A DNA stretch of 64,000 nucleotides. Source: Gammaproteobacteria bacterium. GTDB lineage: Bacteria; Pseudomonadota; Gammaproteobacteria; Pseudomonadales; Pseudohongiellaceae. The translations under genes and the position numbers were made by a program. A model generated the notes under the pieces. That model searched no databases, was not told where the DNA came from, and was given only the letters and a program-made list of their open reading frames with translations. The stretch lies in the NCBI GenBank assembly GCA_012960305.1, contig DUBM01000011.1, positions 372,001-436,000 on the forward strand. Direction: 5' to 3'. This document shows positions 35,419-43,818 of the stretch, piece by piece (within the stretch, counting starts at the first letter, position 1; each line of letters starts with the position of its first letter).

Positions 35419-35988
35419 ATGACTGATGAAGAATTGATGTTAGCAGTTTGTGATGGTGATCAGTCCGCCTATCAGGTCATCGTTCACCAACATCTTAACT
35501 CCATCAGTCATTATGCTTTTCGAGTGCTCGGCAATCAGAAAGACACTGAAGACATCACTCAGGAAACGTTTTTGAGATTATGGATAAACGCTGCGAAGTG
35601 GCAAAGTGAGAAAGCAAAACTATCAACCTGGCTTCATCGAATCACTCATAATCTCTGCATTGATTATCTGAGAAAACATGGACGGATCGTAACCCAGGAA
35701 AGCTTTGATGAAACAAAAGACGACCATAAAAGTAACGAGTGCGATAACGAAGAAATTACCGATAAATCCAATATTAAAAAGCTAAATGAGCAGATTCGTA
35801 ATCTTCCCGAAAACCAGCGCAGCGCATTAATGCTCTGTCACTATCAGAATTTTTCCAACAAGGAAGCAGCGCATATAATGAATATCTCAATAAAAGCATT
35901 AGAATCAGCATTGGCACGAGCCAAGCGAACATTGCGTAAGGCAATGGCTATAACTGACGCTTCGAAAATCGGGGATACCGAAGATTGA
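35419..35988 (+). CDS. ECF RNA polymerase sigma factor
   Basis: This 189-residue cytosolic sigma factor shows region 2 as YAFRVLGNQKDTEDITQETFL and WLHRITHNLCIDYLRK (core-binding and -10 recognition). Region 4 contains LPENQRSALMLCHYQNFSNK and the helix-turn-helix IMNISIKALESALARAKRTL. Length and layout are normal for the extracytoplasmic-function class. It lies downstream of a secreted EF-hand gene and upstream of a membrane protein that is the natural candidate anti-sigma factor and a periplasmic sensor, so it probably controls this cassette. Confidence 0.93.
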   Translation: MTDEELMLAVCDGDQSAYQVIVHQHLNSISHYAFRVLGNQKDTEDITQETFLRLWINAAKWQSEKAKLSTWLHRITHNLCIDYLRKHGRIVTQESFDETKDDHKSNECDNEEITDKSNIKKLNEQIRNLPENQRSALMLCHYQNFSNKEAAHIMNISIKALESALARAKRTLRKAMAITDASKIGDTED

Positions 35989-36040
35989 ACCCGCCTGAAT
36001 GCTCTTGATCTTGGCGGTAAATAATAGATAGGTAATCACT

Positions 36041-36490
36041 ATGACATTTGACAAATTTTCAGACTTAGTGGACTTTTATGGGGCCGATATTTCGGTTTGG
36101 CCTAACGGTCTGCGGGAAGAATGTAGCGCTTTTGCTATTGACAACACTGCCGCAAAAAACCTTCTCAATCAAGAACGCCTGCTAAACGAGGTACTCAAAT
36201 CGCAGCAGATTCCTGAATTTTCAGGCCTGTTAACGAAAGTCTTATACCAAGAGTTACCTCCGCAACAGCAACCTTTTCTAGATCAGGTTCTTGGCTGGTT
36301 AACTCCCCAACAAGGTTCTCATCTTTTGTGGTGGCGCCCTGCTCTGATCGGATGCCTGCCGCTTTTATTCGGGGTACTAGTCGGTAATTTTTACAGTTTC
36401 AGCATTAGAGCAGAAGTTGATGAACTAGATTATTGGGAAGATGAACTCACACTACTTTCTTTAAATGATTACACGGAGAACTCCTACTGA
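36041..36490 (+). CDS. Single-pass membrane protein, candidate anti-sigma factor
   Basis: I do not recognise a named family. The 149-residue protein has a soluble N-terminal half (FDKFSDLVDFYGADISVWPN) and one membrane helix at about residues 107-124 (ALIGCLPLLFGVLVGNFY), with a short acidic periplasmic tail. Position directly after the ECF sigma gene and the N-in topology are typical of anti-sigma factors. The 'YGADISVWP' opening is also seen in small proteins of unknown function beside sigma genes. Its stop overlaps the next ATG by one base (TGATG), showing coupling. Confidence 0.6.
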   Translation: MTFDKFSDLVDFYGADISVWPNGLREECSAFAIDNTAAKNLLNQERLLNEVLKSQQIPEFSGLLTKVLYQELPPQQQPFLDQVLGWLTPQQGSHLLWWRPALIGCLPLLFGVLVGNFYSFSIRAEVDELDYWEDELTLLSLNDYTENSY

Positions 36491-37011
36491 TGATGAATCG
36501 AAAAAATCTGATTAGTTTAGGAGTGTTGATTTCAATTGCGATTAATCTTTTCTTTATTGGCGGTATTGGCTATCGCTTAATCAATACACCGGAATTTGAT
36601 ATACCCTCTGTTCGGCCCCTACCTCCAAATTTGGGCTGGGTAGTTCGTGATTTAAGTGAAGAGAGAAGGAGTGAATTAGAACCTCAATTATTGAATAGTT
36701 ATGAAAGAGTAAGACCAATTCGCGAAGAAATGTTTACTGCCCAACGTAATGTTAATGAATTAATGACTTCTTCATTATTCGATGGCAAATCGCTTAACCA
36801 GGCTTTTAAAGCGCTTCGGGCTACTAGTGATCGTTATCAAGCACTGTCCCATAAGCAAACCATTTCCCTGTTGGAACAACTGAATGAAGAAGAGCGCACA
36901 ATGGCAATGAAGTTTGTACAGCGACGTGGACCTAGGGCAAGACGAGAAGGCCGCGGCGGTTTCGGAGTACCTCCAGATCTTGGTGGACCACCACGAAGGC
37001 GAGCCCGTTAG
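36490..37011 (+). CDS. Periplasmic heavy-metal-sensor-like protein (CnrX/Spy-type)
   Basis: 173 residues with an N-terminal membrane anchor (ISLGVLISIAINLFFIGGIGY) and a helical periplasmic domain: LSEERRSELEPQLLNSYERV, REEMFTAQRNVNELMTS and LLEQLNEEERTMAMKF. This is the arrangement of the periplasmic heavy-metal sensor/Spy-like family. Ligand residues for metal are not obvious, so the sensed signal is unknown. The end is Arg/Gly/Pro-rich, like the EF-hand protein's tail. Coupled to the previous gene; a second ATG occurs one codon later. Confidence 0.7.
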   Translation: MMNRKNLISLGVLISIAINLFFIGGIGYRLINTPEFDIPSVRPLPPNLGWVVRDLSEERRSELEPQLLNSYERVRPIREEMFTAQRNVNELMTSSLFDGKSLNQAFKALRATSDRYQALSHKQTISLLEQLNEEERTMAMKFVQRRGPRARREGRGGFGVPPDLGGPPRRRAR

Positions 37012-37194
37012 ATTATCTACGGAACGGTTACGCGAAAGACCACTTATAGATAAAGCAAGTAACAATGAACTAAATAATAAATCAGAAACTAAAGAAGGCT
37101 AAACTAGAATCTAACTAAGTTAATCTTAACGTATCGATTTTATAATCAACTCTGACTTTAAATGTCTTAATGAAAAAAATAGCGAAATCAAAAA

Positions 37195-37425
37195 GTGACT
37201 ATTGATATAAATGAAGTTCAACTCGGCAAGTACCGCCATTTCAAAGGCAATCTCTACGAACTAATCGAAGTAGCTCATCACAGCGAATCTCAAGAACCCG
37301 TTGCAGTTTACCGAGCCCTTTATGGTGATCATGGCTTATGGGTTAGACCGCTTGAGATGTTTCTTGAAACGATTGAGCGGGATGGGGCTGAGATTCAGCG
37401 ATTTCAATACATTAAAGCGGAATAG
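37195..37425 (+). CDS. DUF1653 protein
   Basis: This is a small cytosolic protein of 76 residues. LGKYRHFKGNLYELIEVAHHSE, split by the fold, and VYRALYGDHGLWVRPLEMFLE are the standard DUF1653 motifs. The family is a small beta-barrel of unknown function. The start is a GTG at 37195. It stands alone after the ECF cassette. Confidence 0.85.
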   Translation: MTIDINEVQLGKYRHFKGNLYELIEVAHHSESQEPVAVYRALYGDHGLWVRPLEMFLETIERDGAEIQRFQYIKAE

Positions 37426-37776
37426 TCAGCTTTGTTACATCTAGCTAGTCCGAAAAGCTAAATTCATATTTATCATAAAATAAGCCAACTCCAAACCTGC
37501 TCACAGTATATTTCAATGACTGCCTGAGAAATATTCGTTATCCGTGAAGATACATTTAGTTCCAAGTTCTGCTGCACGGAGAATTATTCTATTTATTAAA
37601 GCCACGGGCAACCCGGTTACGGCTGCGAAATTATTAGAGATTCCCGGGCAGGATCAAGAATCGGCTTGCAAACCGATAGCCTCAATGACCATCGCACAGA
37701 GATTGAGGGCTGACTAACCCTAGATGCAGCTGGTTCCGCATTAAATCTTCTGGAGAGAACCCTCTAGATTCGACCT
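37426..37776. other. Intergenic region
   Basis: Apart from the possible glutathione-transferase-like remnant at 37544-37717, I see nothing in this stretch. Confidence 0.5.
37544..37717 (+). pseudogene. Possible N-terminal remnant of a glutathione S-transferase-like gene
   Basis: A GTG-initiated frame gives VKIHLVPSSAARRIILFIKA, similar in pattern to the first strand and helix of GST proteins. In another frame the following bases give GSRIGLQTDS, resembling the 'vP-L-tD-G' region, which suggests a frameshift. The frame stops after 57 codons. This is pattern similarity only. Confidence 0.3.
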
Positions 37777-39048
37777 CTAAATTAACAAGCCAGCGATAGC
37801 TCCAGTCATACAAGTCGCCAAGGTGCCCGATATAAGAGACTTAGGAGCCAGCTGTACTATCTCTTTGGCACGCTCTGGGCAGAGACCGGTAAGGCCTGCA
37901 ATCATAATTCCAAGACTGCCGAAGTTAGCAAACCCACACATGGCATAAGTCATAATAATGGTTGATTGCTGCGATAAAGAACCTGCTGGCAGCTCAGCCA
38001 GGGCGAGAAAACTTAAAAACTCATTCAAAGCAGTTTTTATTCCCATCAAGTTTCCAGCTACTTGTGCTTCTGCCCAAGGAATGCCCATAAGCCAAACTAG
38101 TGGTGCAAATATAACCGAGAACATTCTCTGCAAAGTCAATGAATCACCACTAGGAAAGGAAATTAAAGACAACACACTATTGAGTAGAGCGACCAGTGCT
38201 ACTAACACTAGTAACATGGCGCCTACATTCGCCGTAAGTTTCAACCCGTCACTGGTCCCACGAGTTATTGCATCCATTACATTGTGATAACGCGGGCCAA
38301 TAACCAGGCCATCTTCAGCAATTTGCTTTTCAGAATAAGTAGATTCCTCGGGAACCATAATCAAGGCGAGCATTATCGCCGCCGGAGCACTGATTACCGA
38401 TGCAGTGAGAATATGCCCCAATGGATTTTCAACGATTCCCTGCAGAACAACTGAATAGAGTATCATCACTGAACCCGCAATAGTTGCCATGCCGCATGAC
38501 ATCACGACAAAAAGCTCACTGCGGCTAAGCATCTTAATATAGGGTCTAATTAATGCAGGCGACTCAACCATACCAATAAAAATATTTGCCGCCGCACTGA
38601 ATCCAACGGCCCCGTTAACTCCAAGGCTACGTCGTAGAACAAATGAAAACCCACGAACTACAACAGGTAAAATTTTGTAGTGCCATAGAATCGCTGATAG
38701 CACGGTAAAAATTAGAATTAGCGGCAATATCCTAAAAGCAAGAATCACTGTTGCGGCTGGGTCTTCAACTGAATAAGGGTAAGCGACATTTAACGGGTCA
38801 CCACCGAGATAGCCAAAGATAAATAATGTGCCGGATTCGGTAGCACTGGCAATTGCTGACACGCCGCGATTGGCTGTAGCCAATATTTGCTGGATAAAAC
38901 TGACTCTGAATACCACGAAAGCGAAAACGATCTGCAACCCCAAACCAGCTGTTACTATTTTCCAGTTAGGAAATTGCCGTTTTTCGCTGAGTGCTGTCGC
39001 TAACGCGATAAAAATAAATAGTCCAAGAATTGCTTGCAAACTTAACAT
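37777..39048 (-). CDS. Concentrative nucleoside transporter (CNT/NupC family)
   Basis: 423 residues from the ATG at 39048, opening LSLQAILGLFIFIALATALS, which fits the usual CNT start; a GTG at 39099 would add 17 residues. Conserved elements include ESPALIRPYIKMLSRSELFVV, MSCGMATIAGSVMILY and CGFANFGSLGIMIAGLTGL, typical of the Na+ or H+-coupled CNT gate and core domains. It imports nucleosides across the inner membrane. The gene is divergent from an MFS transporter and has no nucleoside-catabolism genes beside it. Confidence 0.9.
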   Translation of the reverse strand: MLSLQAILGLFIFIALATALSEKRQFPNWKIVTAGLGLQIVFAFVVFRVSFIQQILATANRGVSAIASATESGTLFIFGYLGGDPLNVAYPYSVEDPAATVILAFRILPLILIFTVLSAILWHYKILPVVVRGFSFVLRRSLGVNGAVGFSAAANIFIGMVESPALIRPYIKMLSRSELFVVMSCGMATIAGSVMILYSVVLQGIVENPLGHILTASVISAPAAIMLALIMVPEESTYSEKQIAEDGLVIGPRYHNVMDAITRGTSDGLKLTANVGAMLLVLVALVALLNSVLSLISFPSGDSLTLQRMFSVIFAPLVWLMGIPWAEAQVAGNLMGIKTALNEFLSFLALAELPAGSLSQQSTIIMTYAMCGFANFGSLGIMIAGLTGLCPERAKEIVQLAPKSLISGTLATCMTGAIAGLLI

Positions 39049-39183
39049 GGTAAATGTAATTGCCCGTTTTGAATCAATAAGGTTATTCGAGTGTTTCACG
39101 TTCTTCAGAATGAAAGCAAGCTAGCCTGCCACTTTGCAGATCAGCAATTGATCCGCATTTCGGATATACTTCGCGCACATTTT

Positions 39184-39189
39184 AGGAGG
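39184..39189 (+). promoter_or_regulatory. Perfect AGGAGG ribosome-binding site without a canonical start
   Basis: AGGAGG lies 8 bases before an in-frame ATC at 39198 and 92 bases before the first ATG of the MFS frame. The codons between them encode conserved-looking transporter N-terminus, so this site probably directs initiation. Confidence 0.5.
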
Positions 39190-39197
39190 CCAAAGCA

Positions 39198-40490
39198 ATC
39201 TCTTCCTCGATCGAAGAATCTACCAACTCTGGCAAAAGCGCGCTCAGCATATTTTCAGTCAAACAATTTGGTTGGCTATTCATGGGTAATGTTGCATTTT
39301 TCTTTGCCATGCAAGGACAAATGCTCACTCGCTCTTTGCTCGCATGGGATTTAACCGGCGAAGCAACAGCTCTCGCTTACATAAACCTTGTCGTTGCTGT
39401 TCCCATGATCTTTGCTTCCCTGCTAGGTGGCGCAATCACTGACCGAGTTGAACGCCGCCGACTAATTATTATTGGTCAAACACTAATTGCTGCGAATGAA
39501 ATATTTATTCTAATTCTTCTCTTACTGGGCAAACTAGAATTCTGGCACATGCTCTGCACCGCATTCGTCACTGGCTGTGCCTTCCCCTTCATCATGCCCG
39601 CTAGAATGGCTATTACCATGGCAGTGGTTGGGCCACAACGATTACAGAGCGCTCTGGCATTTACCAGTGGTGCGATGAATCTAAACAGAGTACTTGGTCC
39701 TGCAGTAATGGGAGTAATAATTGCCCAGTGGTCTTTCGCTGCTGCTTTTATCCTTTCAGCTTCTCTTTATTGCTGCGCCATAGCCTGCATGTTTGGTATA
39801 AAACGCAATCACTCCATGAACCGAGAAGAAGTCAAGAAGCCCCTGCTAAAGGATATCGCCCATGGCTTTACTTATATCCGCCATAATCGACCTGTGCTTA
39901 TTTGCCTCTTATTTGGATTGATTCCAATGTTCTTGGCCATGCCATTTCAAAACATTCTGGTAATGTTGGCTGAGGAGGTTTGGGCAGTGGGTGAGAGCGG
40001 CGTGGGAACGTTCATGGCGACGGGTGGCATCGGCGGAGTAATCGGTGCAATCTGGATTGTTAAACGCGGAGACTCAGCCAAGCGTCTAAACGTTATGCTG
40101 GGAAGCACTTTGGCCTTTGGCATCTTTCTCGCCTTGTTTACGCAAACCTCTAACTTCTATTACGCCTTAATCCCATTGCTTATTGCCAATACCTGCGCCA
40201 GCGCAAGTCAGACCATTAATAACGCCTCGATCCAATTACTAATAGAAGATAAAGTTCGCGGACGCATAAGCAGCTTCATGATGTTATCGTTTGGATTAAC
40301 ACCTATTGGGGTTTTCCCTATGGCTCTGGCAGCAGACCGAGCTGGCGCAGCGAACGCAATTTTAGCTGCATCATTGATCTTAATCTTGGTCGTAGTGGGC
40401 TTCTTCCTCTTTAGCAAAACCCTCCGAGGTCTTGACGGATCTGTAGCTGACGCCCTCAAAAGATCGATCAAAAAGTCACCAGACTCGTAA
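39198..40490 (+). CDS. MFS transporter (MFS_3-like), possible non-canonical start
   Basis: A 12-helix major-facilitator protein of about 430 residues. From the only nearby ATG (39282) it gives 402 residues beginning inside the first helix (MGNVAFFFAMQGQML). The frame is open further upstream to 39186 and reads SIFSVKQFGWLFMGNVAFFF, matching the family's usual 'n--fr-lw-g' opening. An AGGAGG site precedes an ATC at 39198, so I place the start there tentatively. Other landmarks are LGGAITDRVERRR after TM2 and IEDKVRGRISSFMMLSFG. The family exports drugs, siderophores or metabolites. It is divergent from the CNT gene. Confidence 0.75.
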   Translation: MSSSIEESTNSGKSALSIFSVKQFGWLFMGNVAFFFAMQGQMLTRSLLAWDLTGEATALAYINLVVAVPMIFASLLGGAITDRVERRRLIIIGQTLIAANEIFILILLLLGKLEFWHMLCTAFVTGCAFPFIMPARMAITMAVVGPQRLQSALAFTSGAMNLNRVLGPAVMGVIIAQWSFAAAFILSASLYCCAIACMFGIKRNHSMNREEVKKPLLKDIAHGFTYIRHNRPVLICLLFGLIPMFLAMPFQNILVMLAEEVWAVGESGVGTFMATGGIGGVIGAIWIVKRGDSAKRLNVMLGSTLAFGIFLALFTQTSNFYYALIPLLIANTCASASQTINNASIQLLIEDKVRGRISSFMMLSFGLTPIGVFPMALAADRAGAANAILAASLILILVVVGFFLFSKTLRGLDGSVADALKRSIKKSPDS

Positions 40491-40684
40491 TTCTCTCTTA
40501 CTTAAACTTTAAACCTTTCTCAATTTACTCCTAATTGACCTTAATCAAATTACGCTTAACAGCAACTTAGCATCCTATTCACGCGCTGTTACCTCACAGT
40601 TGCGTTTTACTTTTTTATAAAGATATAAAACTGCGCACTTGATCCGGTTCTTAATATTGCTTGTTCTTATGAAGAAGAAATATT

Positions 40685-41773
40685 CTAAGCCGTCTCTTCC
40701 TCAGCAATAAAACCAGGCCAGCTTCCCATGTACTCGAGAAATTTTGGTGACAAGCCTTCATTACTCAAATGCTCTTTACTCGCAGGAAGCTTCACCGGAG
40801 TAAAATCTGGATTCGTCTGATATTGATTAGGAAAATCATGATGCAATATTGCTGCGCGGCCCAACATGACCCAATCGACACCCCCTGCTAACGCTTTTTC
40901 AGCTTCCTCAGGGGTGCGAATTTTTCCGGCAATCCCTAGACGCACTCCATTTCTCTCAAGCTCGGTGAAATAAGACAGTAAACTTCGTCCCTGCTTATCC
41001 TCCTCCTCAGGCTCTTTAAATACATCCCACAAAGACATATCGAGAAAATCGATATTTCCTTCGATCATAAGTCGCTGAGCCACCTCGGTGGTTTCATCAA
41101 GCTTCATCCCGAATCGTTCAGGCGAAAGCCGCACACCTACCATAAAATCTTGTCGGCACCGCGCGCGAATTCCCGCAATAATTTCGAAAAAAACGCGGCT
41201 TCTGTTTTCCAGACTGCCACCATACTGATCGTCTCGTTTATTTATGTCTGCACTAAAAAATTGGCAGAGGATATAACCATGGGCCCCATGAATCTCGACG
41301 CCGTCGAAGCCAGCTGCCTCTGCTCGCATAGCTGCCGTAATAAAATCAGACACCAACTCCTGAGCTTCTGCTGTGGTTAATGCACGTGCTCCAGTCTTCT
41401 CTTCAGCAGAAGGACATACCGGTATAGTGCCAATAATATCCGCTGGAGAACGCATTCCTGCATGGTGTAACTGGCAAATAGCAACGCTGTCCTGGGCTTT
41501 AATCTGCGTCGCTAACCTGCTTAGACCTTCAAGATGCTTATCGGAAAAGACCCCAAGCTGGCCCGGAAAACCCTGGCCTATTGCCTGGACATGAGCGGCA
41601 CAGGTCATAGTCAAACCAAAGCCCCCTTCTGCGCGCATGGTTAACCACTTGTATTCTTCATTGGAAAGTACCCCGTCAATATGACTTTGTAAATTAGTGA
41701 GTGGGGCGAGCATGAAACGGTTTTTCATCTCGGGTCCGCGGGTAAAACTCAAAGCTTCAAACAATTGACTCAT
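40685..41773 (-). CDS. NADH:flavin oxidoreductase, old yellow enzyme family
   Basis: A 362-residue FMN-dependent TIM-barrel. The opening KNRFMLAPLTNLQSHIDGVL, the substrate/FMN-site motif EIHGAHGYILCQFFS, NKRDDQYGGSLENRSRVF and the late WVMLGRAAIL are all standard for OYE-like oxidoreductases. They reduce alpha,beta-unsaturated carbonyls or related compounds. No C-terminal Fe-S/flavin domain is present, so it is the short form rather than the 2,4-dienoyl-CoA reductase form. It follows an NHL gene on the same strand, separated by a terminator, so it likely has its own promoter. Confidence 0.92.
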   Translation of the reverse strand: MSQLFEALSFTRGPEMKNRFMLAPLTNLQSHIDGVLSNEEYKWLTMRAEGGFGLTMTCAAHVQAIGQGFPGQLGVFSDKHLEGLSRLATQIKAQDSVAICQLHHAGMRSPADIIGTIPVCPSAEEKTGARALTTAEAQELVSDFITAAMRAEAAGFDGVEIHGAHGYILCQFFSADINKRDDQYGGSLENRSRVFFEIIAGIRARCRQDFMVGVRLSPERFGMKLDETTEVAQRLMIEGNIDFLDMSLWDVFKEPEEEDKQGRSLLSYFTELERNGVRLGIAGKIRTPEEAEKALAGGVDWVMLGRAAILHHDFPNQYQTNPDFTPVKLPASKEHLSNEGLSPKFLEYMGSWPGFIAEEETA

Positions 41774-41804
41774 TTTTCATCTACCAAATTTTAATTGCAT
41801 ACAG

Positions 41805-41838
41805 AAAAACGGGCGGCGTCCTGCGACAGCGCCCGTTT
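41805..41838 (-). terminator. Rho-independent terminator of the third NHL gene
   Basis: On the minus strand AAACGGGCG ... CGCCCGTTT pairs perfectly and runs into a TTTTTC tail, 19 bases past the stop at 41857. Confidence 0.9.
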
Positions 41839-41856
41839 CGATTTAAACACGAATTA

Positions 41857-43032
41857 CTATGGTATCAAGCGCGGTACGAAACGAGTCACTCCTTTAATTG
41901 TACCTACTTCACCGCCATAAACATTTCCATCTTTGTCTGCCGTCACACCTTCACCCATGCAGCCGATTCCGCCCATGCCGGAATTTCCACCGCACATATG
42001 CTCTGGAATGAAATAAAGTACTTCACCATTGCGTGCATTTCCTACTCGTAGACCTTTTCTCCAACCACCAGGGTTGTAATTCTCGTCAGTTTCAGAATCG
42101 ATGGCATACAACATATCGTTGCTAGGATCGATATACATACCGCTAATGCGGCTGAACTGGTACCAAGTATCTAACCATTCTCCGTCTTGAGTAAATATTT
42201 GAATACGATTATTACCACGATCGGCGACAAACAGCCGGCCTTGCGAATCCATGGAGAGAGAATGAGGAGAACGGAACTGGCCGTCATCCCAACCATACTC
42301 GCCAAAATGCCCTATATAAGTGCCATCTGGCTCCCACATGGTGATGCGGCTCTTGGTCTCGTCACTCGGCTCACCTTGAAATTGTGCGCCGTGAGTTTCT
42401 GCGATAAAAATACGACCGTTTGGTGCAATCAATACATCATTTGGGTCAGTAAGATGTGTTGGAGGATCGCCAACTTCCCCTGGTGTGCCTATTGTCATTA
42501 ACAAGTCACCATCTGGGCTGAATTTCAACACTGCGCTTCCAATATTGGCAGCTGCTGGGTTTTCACGAAGTTCGTTCTGATTTGCTACACGCGCATCAGC
42601 AATCCAAATGTTACCTTGGCTGTCTACATCCATGCCGTGCGGCCAAAGAATTTGGCCTGCCCCAAATTGATCAACCACACGACCATTTGGATCAAGTTTT
42701 ACTATAGGGTTAATGTCAGGTGTTATCGCACAGGCATTATCACCGCAGCGATCTCCTGCCCATATGTGCACGCCATCGATATCAACGTTAATAGCACTTA
42801 CAGAACCCCAACGACGTCCATCCGGTAAAGAGCCAAAATTACGCTCTGTCACGTATGGATTCGGTAAATTATTTATTGGTTGCTGGCCAGCATGAGCAGC
42901 AGGCTTGCCCGATTCTGCCATCGACCCCCTTGTCATTTGTGCCATTGCACTTGCGGTTGCTACAGTTAAAAGTAGAACAGCTATCCCTGCTTTGAGGAAG
43001 AGTTGTGAAGTTCTCTTAGTGATCTTATTCAT
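41857..43032 (-). CDS. Secreted NHL-repeat beta-propeller protein, third copy
   Basis: 391 residues with a signal peptide (GIAVLLLTVATASAMAQ) and an AGAGAGG ribosome-binding site. Blades read WPHGMDVDSQGNIWIADAR, LTDPNDVLIAPNGRIFIAET, PHSLSMDSQGRLFVADRGNN and RISGMYIDPSNDMLYAIDS. It matches the first copy (4842) most closely, sharing the WGSV-type opening with 'HIWAGDRCG' versus 'HVWAVIRCD' and a paired-cysteine insert. The Cys-rich HMCGGNSGMGGIGCMGEG segment near the C-terminus is peculiar to this copy. Periplasmic; activity unknown. Confidence 0.8.
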   Translation of the reverse strand: MNKITKRTSQLFLKAGIAVLLLTVATASAMAQMTRGSMAESGKPAAHAGQQPINNLPNPYVTERNFGSLPDGRRWGSVSAINVDIDGVHIWAGDRCGDNACAITPDINPIVKLDPNGRVVDQFGAGQILWPHGMDVDSQGNIWIADARVANQNELRENPAAANIGSAVLKFSPDGDLLMTIGTPGEVGDPPTHLTDPNDVLIAPNGRIFIAETHGAQFQGEPSDETKSRITMWEPDGTYIGHFGEYGWDDGQFRSPHSLSMDSQGRLFVADRGNNRIQIFTQDGEWLDTWYQFSRISGMYIDPSNDMLYAIDSETDENYNPGGWRKGLRVGNARNGEVLYFIPEHMCGGNSGMGGIGCMGEGVTADKDGNVYGGEVGTIKGVTRFVPRLIP

Positions 43033-43269
43033 TGTTACCTCTCTAGATATGACATTTATTTATTATGGTTTTGAATTCTGTATTACTGTTCCCAAAAACT
43101 AACTGCAGCTCGGAAAACTGTTCGAACCTTTCTAGTAATTGGCAGGACCTGAGAACATGAACTCTCCCACCTAACTTGTCAAGACAGGCCGGGCCTCCTA
43201 ATTGTAACGGTTTTAAACAGAAACATAAGGCAGCTGTGGTTCTGGTGGCATACTGATATATGTAGACTA

Positions 43270-43702
43270 CTGCCAGCAGGCTGTTTATGCTGCGCCTATT
43301 ATCTGTCCTAGAGCCACGGGCGGCATCAATGGTTTGGTATCCGACTCGGTGAACCCTGATTTAGGCTTAATCTCTATTCCAGTTATCGAATCCTGCCAAC
43401 TATTGCAAATAAGGTTTAAGTATTTACTTCGGATGTTTGCATTTCATCGCTGGTGCACCGATTTCTGTGGATGTTGGTACCGAAGTGGTCCAGAGCAATA
43501 TCGCTGCCATGGATTACCAAACTAGGGAAATTCTCTGGCATTATCTTGACCCACAACCAATGATGGAAGGCACCTAAACACAGCTGGCGGCGAAATTTGC
43601 TGCCAGCTGGCTACCTACCTGGTCGATGGTGACAGCTATGTAACAATTGGCTCTGGAAATTATAATAGCATCGCAACATTTATCGGCAGTGATGTTTAAC
43701 TC
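43270..43702 (+). pseudogene. Decayed PQQ-dependent dehydrogenase fragment
   Basis: The + strand holds ordered pieces of a quinoprotein alcohol-dehydrogenase C-terminal half in shifting frames. They are ATGGINGLVSDSVNPDLGLI with SIPVIESCQLL; then, one base out of frame, DVGTEVVQSNIAAMDYQTRE and ILWHYLDPQPMMEGT with a stop; then NTAGGEI fused to YLVDGDSYVTIGSGN and a final stop. The expected 'SAGGlvf ... aldA-tGe-lW' section between the last two pieces is deleted. Stops, frameshifts and the deletion show it is dead. An intact homologue lies at 47984. Confidence 0.65.
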
Positions 43703-43818
43703 CCGAACTGTGGCAATCTCGATGTATTTAAATTCTCTGAATAATAGTCTGCCGATTTAGCAAACGAACTGCCAGTATTTGAAAAACTGATAAATGATTT
43801 AATTGAATAGAGGAAATT

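Noticed and set aside
36914..37102. 62-codon plus-strand frame at the end of the periplasmic sensor gene
   Set aside because: About half lies in the sensor gene in another frame, no ribosome-binding site is seen, and the composition looks like a shadow.
43334..43525. 63-codon plus-strand frame as a gene
   Set aside because: It is one open piece of the decayed PQQ dehydrogenase and shifts frame before its end.
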